Source: Blastobasis lacticolella (lineage: Eukaryota; Arthropoda; Insecta; Lepidoptera; Blastobasidae). Taken from it: 64,000 nucleotides of DNA. The notes below the pieces were generated by a model. That model searched no databases and was not told the DNA's origin. It saw only the letters and a list, made by a program, of their open reading frames with translations. How positions within the stretch are numbered: position 1 is the stretch's first letter; each line of letters begins with the position of its first letter. The stretch covers positions 25,061,857 to 25,125,856 of the forward strand of contig LR990040.1 of assembly GCA_905147135.1 (NCBI GenBank), in the 5' to 3' direction. Positions 46,511 to 55,676 of this stretch are shown piece by piece. A program made the translations under genes and the position numbers.

Positions 46511-47371
46511 GTCATTTACCCTTGTGTGACATCTTACCTGTTTCGTGCTATGGCAGACGTGATACAGGATAAATAATTAATAGACTCATAGTTTGACGAT
46601 TAGAGTGGCATTGACCAGAGTGACACCCAGTCTGTGTGGCACCTAGTCTGTGTGGTATTTCGCTTGTGTGCAGGTCCAGTTGCGTGCCGGCCCGGTTGCG
46701 TGGCTGCCCGCCGCGTTCGTCAGTGTGGTGGTTCGCCAGTGTGTCATTTCTCCTGTATGATAGGTTACATTACTCTTATTTTTAAAATTAGGATGGCTCT
46801 GACGGATGACCAAAAATAATATGGCATTTAATGAAGGAGTGTTTCGATCACACTCGAAGTAACATTGGGTCTTTTGCTGAGTACTGATAATTGTATGTAG
46901 GTATGTCAAATATTTGTAGTGAATCTAAGTGCCTACAGTAATGGAGGTCGGGGACAATACGCGAGCTTTGTGATTGGAGCGAGGGGAAAACACTGGTTTC
47001 ATTGGTAGTAATTGTGATACGGTTCATAGTCTGGTGTCCTGTTATGCCACTCTAATAAACCGTAGCTGAATTTATGTCGGCAATTTATAAAGAATAATTT
47101 GTGTACGAGATGATGTTGTTCTCTCAAGTCTCTCTCAATCTACGGAAGTTCAGTATGATAAATGATAATGTACGTATGTTTTATGTGTACACAAATAGCA
47201 GTTACTTAAGTATTGGTGGGTTAATGCAGTCGTGATAGATACAATCACATGATTCATAAGATTTACTTGGGTGATGTGTTGTGGTCAGAAGTGACCGAGC
47301 GAATATGGTACTGTGCTATGGTTTTCATGTTTCAGATAACACACGAGGACGTTTGTATAGTAGGACGGCCG

Positions 47372-47523
47372 TGACGGATGCGGTTAATAGTATGGAATCT
47401 TGTGGTCAATTGTACGGACTCATGTGGTCAATAGTACGGACTCATCACGAAGAAAACGGAAGTGGGAGTGCGCCCTCTGGTGGGGCGTGCATTCTCGGCG
47501 CGACCGCCGCCGAGGAGTGACGC
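47372..47523 (+). repeat. Array unit 4 (first ~150 bp only)
   Basis: The unit head is present with a tandem copy of GTGGTCAATAGTACGGACTC (near 47400-47445). About 45 bp are missing between GGGGCGTGC and ATTCTCGGCGCG. The unit stops at GAGTGACGCG, where the env-bearing element begins. Confidence 0.82.
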
Positions 47524-47764
47524 GAATCAGATCTAAGCGGCAGTGGAGGATCTTTTAAAAAATATAAAATATTTTAAAACTAGAAATTTATTAATTAAAA
47601 TATTACAATGTACGAGTGTCCGACCCGTTCGATTGTTGAGTAAGGAAGGCGCCCCGCAAGGGCTTGTATTGCTTTTTATGAATCGATACGTTTAGGATTG
47701 CACAACACTTAACACTGCACTCAGTCTTGACCGCAAATAAACCCGGCGTAGCTACAACATGACA
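47524..47764 (-). repeat. 3' LTR of env-bearing Gypsy-like element 1
   Basis: On the minus strand the LTR begins TGTCATGTTGTAGC directly after a purine run (TAGGGGGGAGG, 47765-47775) that follows the env stop. The far end is taken as the boundary with unit 4 and may be off by some bases. Confidence 0.55.
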
Positions 47765-47785
47765 CCTCCCCCCTAAGAATAGCAA

Positions 47786-48771
47786 CTATTTGCAAAAGTC
47801 TATTGAAAATGTTGCGTCCTTTTTGTTGTCAGGGGGTAATGACATCTCTATGTTTTCTTTCACGATTATACGTGGCTTGCGGCGGTAGCGACGGTAAAAT
47901 AATATGATAAGGACTCCGATGATAATCAAACCTACGATATACATAGGTATGGTTGTGTGGTAAATGCTGGTTGATTGCATTTTATTAATTTGGATAGGAT
48001 TTTCCAAAGTAATCTGTCTCTCAATAGAGCTTAAATCATCTAAGTTTATTGAGCTCATCTTCAGTATGGGTCCTTTAATTTCATTAGTTTGTTGACGTAG
48101 TGGAACTGAAGTTATTTTAAGAGGCTGTCCTCGCAGCTTATTGTTGGTGTTAATAAGGGTGAACTCCGTGCTCTTCAGAAGGCAATGTTGCGGAATAGTT
48201 ACGGCGTAGCTGCCTGTTGACATTTGAGCTGTACCTTGGTGGGCTTAGGAAACGTCACAGCATAATGCTGGTCATCAAGCTCAAGTAGAGCCTCCTTGTA
48301 AAGGGAAATAGGTGTGAGTTTGCATGTTGAATCTATTTCCTGGTGGTAGATAAGCTTCTGTATGCAATCTTGATCGCTTCGTGTCTGCAGGCTGAGCTTC
48401 TGTTCACAGACATACCATTCTCCAGATTTGGGGCATTCTGCCTCGAGATACACATATTCGTACGTATTGGTTGCAGTGTAAGGATATGGAGGGATAAGGA
48501 TTTCCTTCTGTTTATTAGGAAGGGGACAGAGTCTATATAAATCATAGGAATACTTGAAAACAATCGGCACTCTCAAAACTACAACTACATTATTACCAGC
48601 TAAATAAGAACCTATTTTCATAAAATCATAATCATCTCTTACATCTAGGGTTAAAATCTGATCAGGGTTATACAATTTACTTGAACTAGATACAATATCC
48701 TTTAAGAGGTGCACATTTAAAATCGAATGGTGTACTTTATTTATTTTACTATAGGGTAATACATTTTCAAT
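47786..48771 (-). pseudogene. env: Envelope-like protein remnant 1 (frameshifted, 5'-truncated)
   Basis: Errantivirus-type Gypsy elements carry a third ORF for a membrane glycoprotein. On the minus strand an ectodomain piece (48771-48199) is rich in spaced Cys residues (RLCPLPNK, EAECPKSGEWYVCEQ, STCKLTP). A frameshift at about 48215 leads to a second piece (48223-47786) with a SIYHTTIPMYI block, a hydrophobic transmembrane helix (VGLIIIGVLIILF) and a short basic cytoplasmic tail. The N-terminal half, including any signal peptide and fusion region, is missing. Truncation and frameshift make it non-functional. It could equally be a remnant of a related insect endogenous virus. Confidence 0.72.
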
Positions 48772-48799
48772 TCAAAAAAGCTGTTCTAAAAGATCATTA

Positions 48800-49181
48800 A
48801 TATTTTCGCTAACTTATGTCATCCACATTGCAGCTATCCATCTTCATTTTCCCGGTTAATACCTTGAGTACAGCTGCAGTGGGATCCGTGTTCTTATCCT
48901 CCGGGAGACCATGGACCAGTAAAACCTTCCTTCTGGAGGCCATTTCCAGTCTGTCCAGGCCAAGATTCAATGACTCATCTTTTGAGCCGAGCATCTCAAC
49001 CTCTGACCTAAGTGTCGCAAGTGATTTCAGTGTAAGAAGCTTGAAGTCAGCGAAGTCCTTTGTCTTGCAGTGTTGTATGACAAGATTTACCTTGAAGGAC
49101 CTTCTCATACTGCTCCATCCTGGACTGGAACATAGATGCCATCTCTTCCATGTTGCTTGAAAGCTTTGTATAGCTGTCCAT
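48800..49181 (-). pseudogene. LINE ORF1 N-terminal fragment
   Basis: The minus-strand start at 49181 reads MDSYTKLSSNMEEMASMFQS. A frameshift near 49090 moves to the frame with DFADFKLLTLKSLATLRSEV and ASRRKVLLVHGLPEDKN. This matches the layout of ORF1 at 34841 (helix, then RRKVLLxHG). It is cut off at about 48800, where the env fragment begins. Confidence 0.7.
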
Positions 49182-49470
49182 TGTTAAAATATATAGAGGT
49201 CAGTGGAGAGGAGAAATAAATATGCTGGGCGTGTGTAGAGAAACTCACTTAACACTTATATCAACATGAGACTACACTATTGTTGTTATATTAATTTAAA
49301 ACAATAAATAATCAGGGGGTCTACCACAAGCCTTACAAACAAGATTCCTTTAACCTTGTTTTCAAATTGGTACCATGACATCAAAGAAAATAATATTAAA
49401 AAAATTTGGTTGGTTTGGTTAAAGTTTTGTGACGTCGCAGCCAAATCATTCATTCAAACCAGAGACTAAA
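49182..49470. other. LINE leader remnant and unassigned sequence
   Basis: The first ~100 bases are probably the 5' UTR of the ORF1 fragment. The rest, which includes TTTAACCTTGTTTTCAAATTG, resembles sequence near 54890. No gene is seen. Confidence 0.4.
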
Positions 49471-49590
49471 AGCCATCACAAACTTATCTGAACCGCTGGC
49501 CAAAACCGGAACTAAGTGTGACTATTTTGAAATGTAATTTTGTTACCAAAAGCAGCGACGCTTTTCTAGTACTTTGACTAGTACAGTGAC
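49471..49590. repeat. Dispersed MITE-like repeat, copy a
   Basis: CACAAACTTATCTGAACC and GGAACTAAGTGTG recur, with changes, at 52036 and 54694. This copy is diverged, and its right inverted repeat is not clear. Confidence 0.45.
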
Positions 49591-50727
49591 ACCTAACTAC
49601 CATTTGACGGAAAGCATTGTTTATATTGTGTCAGATGTATAATGAATTGCAATTTTAATAATTTATTTTATAGAGAAGGTCATATTGAAACGTTATTTTG
49701 TAAAATATTTATACTTAAGTAATCAATTTAATGTCTTCGTCTCCAATACTACAACAATTGTGATGTTCTGTCATAGATGGCTAAAGAATTCGCGGTTGTA
49801 GAGCGATAAGCTTTTGCTTTAAATTCAACCAGGAAATAGCGTCAATAGCCATTGTATGAGAAATGTAACCCCATCGGCGAACATAGATGATGCGGAGTTC
49901 GTCAACAGATGCAAACACAGAAGCTTACATGTTAAATTCGACAGTTTTTTCTGTACAACAAAGAACGTGGAGGACCGTCCAGTTAGCCAAGGAGAACAGC
50001 TCATGGAATCACGCTTTGAACGTACATACAATTTGTGCGTTGCGTTGAAGATTTAGAGTTCCCAAAGAAGGCCAAGGGTATGCTTTACCGGAGTTCCGTG
50101 GGCGACCTAGAATTATCGGTGATGTCGATATGAAATTAAAGGAGCGTCAGAAAGTGATAATGTGTGTCCGAAGTGTGCAGATTTTAATTTTTTTTTTATG
50201 TAAGTACCTATTGTAAACAAATGCATAATGTTGTATATTTGTGTATTTAGGTATACATACACGTATACCTATGGCCTCAGTTGCCTGAAGTATTCAAATA
50301 AAGATGTAAATTTATAACATATTAACATTTCTCGAGCTTTTAATGGTTTTTATTGCCTAAAATTACAACAATTCTTGAATATTTTTATAGTTCCGTAAGT
50401 GTGAAATGGTTTCGTTTTACTTCATTACGAGGTAATGTCAACAATTATAAAGTAGGCTTTAGGCGCTAAGCAAGCCCCGAATTAATGCGGTCGTAAATTG
50501 CCCGATAGATAGACACTTAAATATTTCGTACTGGCCCGGGGTCCGCCTTGACCATGTTCCAGAATTTTGTAGATCGATTAATTACGGTAGAGCGACAGGC
50601 ATCTGCCCTCCGTGACCCTGTTAACTGGGGCACCTGACCAGATTGGATTATGGTTACACATTCAGACGCCTGGAGGTGTAGGATTCATTACGATGTTTTC
50701 CCTCGCCGTAAGAGCATAGGTTAGTAG
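49591..50727. other. Unassigned repeat-rich interval
   Basis: No supported gene. A short minus-strand piece near 49850-49900 reads NSASSMFADGV, like the C-terminus of LINE family A, and suggests an old LINE scrap. AATAAAGATG near 50297 resembles a retroelement 3' end. Confidence 0.4.
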
Positions 50728-50739
50728 TCAACTATGTAC

Positions 50740-51113
50740 CTCACCTTTCAGAATACCGCAGCTAAACAATACTCTTTTAAATAGTATTGTGTTTCTGCCG
50801 GTGAGTAAGGTTTTCAGTGCTCCATGGGGTGGGGATTTGGGGAACCGTGGCTTTGGCAGTGGAGGGGCATTTGCTTTTTTGCTGCCAGAGCAACGTGTTA
50901 TAGAGGTGGGCAACGCATTAGCGATACTCTTGGTGTTGCTAATGTCTATAGGCAGTGGTGACCACTTTCGTTATGACATAACCACCTTATGACATAAAAA
51001 AAATGTACATAACTCAGAAAAGAGGTGTGGGTATATGGCGGCAGTGGGATTCAACCCGGTACCTCTCGCTTACGAGTTGGATACTTAGCCACTAGGCCAC
51101 CAATGCTCCAAGC
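50740..51113 (-). mobile_element. tRNA-derived SINE
   Basis: On the minus strand the head has an A box (TGGCCTAGTGG, 51099-51089) and, 33 bases on, a B box (GGTTGAATCCC, 51056-51046). That is an internal RNA polymerase III promoter in the spacing of a tRNA. The body that follows includes GCAACACCAAGAGTATCGCT and AATGCGTTGCC, words typical of a common lepidopteran SINE. The 3' end is uncertain. The head could be a decayed tRNA gene, but the attached body favours a SINE. Confidence 0.72.
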
Positions 51114-52035
51114 AAAGATTTGATTGATTAAATATAGTGCTAATACCAAGGTAAGCAACAGGCTTTATCAGGTGTTAGGACACTATCGAGCCTGTGGAGT
51201 CCGCCTGGATGAGTACCAACGCCTTATCCATTTCTGCCGCCAAACAATTATGCTTGCATTGTCGTGTTCTGGTACCAGCCATGGCAATTACAAGCCTGAG
51301 GCATTTCATCTTATTCCTCTTCTTCGTTTTTGCAATTCATGAATCATAGATTTTATGTGCGACATTTACTGCTTACTGTTAGGTGGGCTGCTTGTTGATT
51401 AGTCACTGCGTAGCATAAAAAAACAACAATAAATATATAATTATAACCGGTTAAGTCTGCGTCGAATTCGCGAACCAATATTTCGAAATCAATTACATAT
51501 TGCTTTGGCATCTAAATATTATTGGTGACCAACAGGGGTCTAATAATTGCTTAACAGATAGTAACATTTTAGTTTTCTTTAAGGGAAGCCTGCCACCATC
51601 TTATGTCTACATCTACACGCTTGCCAATATCATCATTAAAGTGGGGTTTATGCTTATCTTGATAGGTATTATTGGAGTGATGGCTCAAATATTTACGTGT
51701 CGGGTTTTCACCGAATATCAAAGGGTTATACGTAGTTGGTGTAGAATATTTGCCGAAGCGTCTATGCGTTAGCCATGCATTTTCCTCCTGTATGTATATT
51801 AATTGCTGTGGCACGCTGATATACCGGCTCTTCGGTTTGCTCTATGGGTGATGACTCTATAGGTCTATGGGAAAACTATCATGTTTTTAGCAAGCTCAAA
51901 GTATTATTAGAATTCATTGGTACCATGATCTCTTAAAAACAACATTATAATAATATTGTTTAGAGGGGGGTATGAGCGAATGTGTTGTCTATTGTAAATA
52001 TATGCGAAAAAGAGACAGCGTTATAATGTTCATAC
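51114..52035. other. Unassigned interval
   Basis: Short frames exist on both strands at 51500-51814 (the + frame has a hydrophobic stretch LANIIIKVGFMLILIGIIGV). None has recognisable homology or support from context. Probably old repeat sequence. Confidence 0.4.
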
Positions 52036-52165
52036 AGTGCCACAAACTTATCTGACCCGGTAGCGAAAGCTGGAACTAAGTGTCGCCATATTGTAATGTC
52101 ATGTCAATCACAACAACAGTGCCGCTATCACCGGGTCAGTTGTGTTAGTGGCTCTACATAGCATT
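52036..52165. repeat. Dispersed MITE-like repeat, copy b
   Basis: The left end GCCACAAACTTATCTGACCC and right end ACCGGGTCAGTTGTGTTAG form an imperfect inverted repeat around about 90 bp. This is the clearest of three copies. Confidence 0.6.
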
Positions 52166-53128
52166 GTCTTTTTCGCACCTTACTCCGGATCACGCATTCA
52201 TATTGCGATCTTTTATTGATTTTATAACTTACTTTTAAATACAATTTTATCACAAATTTACTTCATAGCAGAAAATGAAAATGTAGATATCTAAACAAAA
52301 ATGTAATTTTATTCATAGTAATATCCTCAACATATAATGTTGTAAACATTTAAACACGAATAACTCAGGTGGAACGGGGCGGTTGCAAATCTTGTCAAAC
52401 GGAAATGTTGGCGTGCAAAAATGTCAGCGCAGTCAATATATATTTAGGAACTGGTCAAGGGCGAGTACAACAGGCATTTGAAGGGTTCCTTACTACTATC
52501 ATATTTAAATACTTAATTTAATATTAGGTTATTAAGAACATTTTCGTTATCATTGCGTTCATCCTGGTTGTGCTCAAATATTAAAAAATAAGTAGAAACG
52601 GTGCAAAAGGTGCAAAAGAAGTAGAAACTTCTTCTTTTCCACTTTGGTAGGTCTTCGGTATCTTTGGTGATGAGTTTGTTAACTAACATGCATGCCACTT
52701 CTAAAAACGTCAAGCCATCGCTTCTTGGGCCAGCCTCTTCTTCTCGTGCGTGGCAGGGGTATGACATTTTTCCCTACTTAATTTGCCGGTCTGTGCGAGA
52801 CGATGCCATACCATGGAAAGCGATACTCTGCCAGTGTTAGGTGGAAATGGCTTTCCTGCAAAAGGCTCAATGGAGAGGCAACAGATCCCGAAACTATAAA
52901 CTAATATACCTGCACTGGCTAATCGACTAGGGATAACGGAGTGGGGGTGGTGCTCAAAAATCAATTTTAGGCGGATTTTTATTGAAATTGTAGAAAATAT
53001 ATCAAACGAATGTCGCGCCCGTTAAAAAAATTTTAAAGAATTTAAATTTTTTGAACAACTATTTATGATTCAACATTAACATGCAGCATTTCATTCTGCC
53101 TACCCTATCTAAAAACTCTGTGCACGCC
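52166..53128. other. Unassigned interval
   Basis: A minus-strand frame at 52767-52513 (EEEAGPRSDGLTFLEVACM) looks coherent but matches no family I can name. No other feature is supported. Confidence 0.4.
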
Positions 53129-53129
53129 A

Positions 53130-53205
53130 CTGGGTGTAGGGTAGGTGTAGAGTAGATGTAGGATAAGTGTAGGCTAGGTGTAGTGTAGGTTAGGGCAGGG
53201 GGGAT
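53130..53205. repeat. Degenerate GTGTAGG tandem repeat
   Basis: About seven units of 9-12 bp (GTGTAGGGTAG, GTGTAGAGTAG, TGTAGGATAA). Complementary in kind to the CTACCC repeat at 22246-22468. Confidence 0.8.
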
Positions 53206-53228
53206 GCCACGCGAATGAAGGCCCACTA

Positions 53229-53572
53229 GTATATTATAAAACAAAGTCCCACGTCGCATCTGTCTGTCTGTTCGCGATATACTAAAAAACGATTGAACAG
53301 ATTTTTATGCGATTTTCACCAATAGACAGAGTGATTCATGTTCATGTGGAAGGTTTAGGTGTATAATTTGTTAAGGTTTGGGTAAGTGCGAAGCTCGTGC
53401 GAAGACGGACGGCTCTTAACAAATTATACACCTAAGCCTTCCTCATGAATCACTGTCTATTGCTGAAAATCGTATGAAAATCCGTTCAGTACTTTATGAA
53501 TATATAGCGAACAGATAGACAGACTGACAGACCGACAGACAGACACAGCGTGGGACTTTGTTTTATAATATG
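53229..53572. mobile_element. Foldback MITE, ~345 bp
   Basis: Two arms of about 145-160 bp (53231-53375 and about 53414-53571) are inverted copies, starting ATTATAAAACAAAGTCCCA, with a ~40-bp loop. Each arm has (CTGT)n words and the words GATTTTCA and TAGGTGTATAATTTGTTAA. Elements with the ATAAAACAAAGTCCC end are widespread in Lepidoptera. It has no coding. Confidence 0.87.
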
Positions 53573-54690
53573 TAGTACGGGGGGCGTAGGTTATCTACAT
53601 TATCGAGTACCTATATAAAAAATAGCTTAAGCAATATGGACAACATGCACACGCATCGAACGCGTATGTCTGCTCTTAGTAATAGGAGTCCTTTTTAAAT
53701 TTCGGTTACGGAATTCTAAAATATTAAATAATTATTGTGATACTATTAGAGGACCTTTTCAGGGTTTTCAGCTATTAAAAAGCACTATGTTTCTACTTTA
53801 CGTAATTATTTAATTCAGGGAACTTGGGCACATGTTTAAAAATACATGTATACAACATTATGAACTAGTACTAACATAAAAATTATATTTTTAAATTCTA
53901 AACACTTTAGAAACACATCACTTTATTGCATACACTTTTAATCCCGTTTCGCTGGCAACGGGAATCCTAGACCGGCCACGGAATCGGATAAACCACACCC
54001 TTCAGCCCATAATCTTCTCTCACGAAGATCTCCGAATTTGCTACGGGAACCAATGCCACGAACAAATTGAAGTTACGTTCATGGTATTATGCCAAGAGCT
54101 AGACCCTGATGAGGTATTGGCTTGGTTTAGTAGATAGGTGCACACGTCCTTGGCCCTACAGATAAATCAATCGATTTGGTAGGACTCTCCCAGTGTGGGC
54201 TTTAGTTGCCCCGTCGAATAGGTTGTGTGTGAGCTCTTCAGTATAGTCACCCACATCTCATCGACTCTCAACGTCGAAGGGCTAGTGTTTCACACGCTAT
54301 ATCAGCGATAACAGCTTCTACAATACCGAATATCTCGTATTGGTTGGCCGTCTAAAAATCATTACCGTTGTTGTAGTATTGGAGACGTAAATATCAATGC
54401 ATTAAGTTATTTCAAACTTTTGTTGGAATAAATACATTTCACTTGCTTTTTGGGAGAACATAACGGTATTATATATGACGTAAATCTTTAAAAATCGTAA
54501 AACAATATTATGTCCACCATGAAAAAGTGATTTTTATTAGATTGATGGATTTGACATAAAAACAATAATAATGTCAAACAAAACTTCCTACTGTCAAACA
54601 AAAACGTAAAGATCATGGTACGGTTTAGAAAGTAAGCTTGTTTGAGTGAATGATTCTAGCCTAAAATAACCACAAAACATTCGTTCGTAT
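53573..54690. other. Unassigned interval
   Basis: No ORF longer than about 60 codons. The stretch 53940-54330 is more GC-rich (CGTTTCGCTGGCAACGGGAA) and may be an older repeat, but I cannot name it. Confidence 0.4.
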
Positions 54691-54693
54691 GTT

Positions 54694-54830
54694 AGTGCCA
54701 CAAACCGGTGACCGAAATTGGAACTACGTGTGTGCTAATTAAAATAAAATTTGACGGCAATACAAAACTTAACAACAGCGACGCCGTCATTGGGTGTTGT
54801 AGTGGCAACAATTCAAGCTTGTTTTAGGAG
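54694..54830. repeat. Dispersed MITE-like repeat, copy c
   Basis: GCCACAAACCGGTGACCGAA and GGAACTACGTGTG correspond to copies a and b, more diverged. Confidence 0.45.
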
Positions 54831-54939
54831 GTCATGGTACGGATCAAAGTAAGAATACAATAACATTATAATAACCTTATTCTAAACAAGGTTATTTTAA
54901 CCTTGTTTTGAAAAGATTGTGGTACGCCAAATATGACCA

Positions 54940-55191
54940 GCTACAGCGTAGGACGTAAAAAAAACCAAAATCAATTTAAACTAAATTTATTTGATGTAAA
55001 AATTGAAATCAAAACTTAATTACGATTAAACATAAAGTAGGTGACAACTGTACGATGTGAGTAACAAGAGTGTCTTTCCACGGGCCGCGGCAGCGCTGGG
55101 TCGTCAGGTTGCGCGGTGTCAGCATATTTGCCTCGTGCCTGTTTCTAGGGCTGCTACGTCAGGCCTCTGCATGTTGTACTCATACGTAACA
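54940..55191 (-). repeat. 3' LTR of env-bearing Gypsy-like element 2 (far end uncertain)
   Basis: On the minus strand TGTTACGTATGAG follows a purine run (TCAGGAGGGAGG, 55192-55203) just after the env stop. AATAAATTTAG near 54985 may be the polyadenylation signal. The end near 54940 is an estimate. Confidence 0.5.
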
Positions 55192-55206
55192 CCTCCCTCC
55201 TGAAGA

Positions 55207-55668
55207 TCAGCGCTTATTCGAAGAAAAGGATGAGAATAAAGCTGATGGATTTCTTGAGGGGCAAGGGTCCGGTTTGACCTGGACTTCCGCATAAGGGTAT
55301 GGCATAGAGATTTGCTTCGTTTCATTTTGACGAAGTGCAAGCGCAGTAATAAGTGCAACTGCACCAAATATGATGACGTACATCGGTATGGTGGTGTGAT
55401 ATACGCTGCTAATCGGAGTATTATATATGGTTAATGGTGTTTCCATCGATATTTCAGCGTTACTTATATGTAGACTTTGTAGGTTTATTGAATTGAGCTT
55501 AATCTTCCTACTTATTGTATGATATTCTTCCTCGATATTCGGGATATCTGTTATCTTAAGAACTTGTCCTTTGATGCGATCATTGCTATTAATTATAGTA
55601 AATAAACTAGTTTGAAGCTGACATTCTTTGGGTATTATAGCTAGATAGCTTCCCTTCATTATGTTTTA
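55207..55668 (-). pseudogene. env: Envelope-like protein remnant 2 (C-terminal part)
   Basis: Minus-strand coding of 150 residues. It opens with a KGSYLAIIPKECQLQTSLF segment parallel to SYAVTIPQHCLLKSTEF of remnant 1, then TINSN-type spacing, and reaches the SVYHTTIPMYV block and a transmembrane helix (IIFGAVALITALAL). The cytoplasmic tail is longer than in remnant 1 and Ser/Pro-rich. The order matches remnant 1 but the residues differ widely, so this is a different element family. It is cut at about 55670, where array unit 5 begins. Only the stalk, membrane anchor and tail survive. Confidence 0.72.
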
Positions 55669-55676
55669 CTGGTTCT

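Larger units (their letters stand above)
42552..47371 (+). repeat. Array unit 3 (complete)
   Basis: This unit keeps the landmark order of unit 1. It differs by a deletion of about 115 bp at 43016-43025, where ATATATA replaces unit sequence, by a 186-bp MITE at 45018-45203, by a short minisatellite, and by a damaged terminal hairpin (CGTTTGT). Confidence 0.87.
24618..47523. repeat. Head-to-tail array of a ~5-kb repeat unit (units 1-4)
   Basis: The marker TGACGGATCGCGG (or a close variant) begins at 24618, 29810, 42552 and 47372. At each internal junction it follows the same unit end: ACACACGAGGACGTGTGT, then ACAGCAGGACGGCCG. Unit 1 is 5,192 bp and unit 3 is 4,820 bp. Unit 2 is 12,742 bp but about 4.9 kb once four insertions are removed. 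Unit 4 is cut after about 150 bp. Order and orientation of all internal landmarks are the same in each unit. A fifth, partial unit is at 55677-58132. I do not recognise the unit as a known satellite or transposon. Confidence 0.88.

Noticed and set aside
49825..50056. Opposing small ORFs of 66-68 codons
   Set aside because: At most a tiny decayed LINE family A scrap (SSMFADGV). Too short and broken to annotate as a gene.
51046..51099. Functional tRNA gene on the minus strand
   Set aside because: A and B boxes are present, but I could not form a full cloverleaf with an acceptor stem. A SINE-like body follows directly.
51500..51814. Possible membrane protein (+) or small ORF (-)
   Set aside because: Short, unsupported on either strand, and flanked by repeats. 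The hydrophobic run alone is not evidence of a gene.
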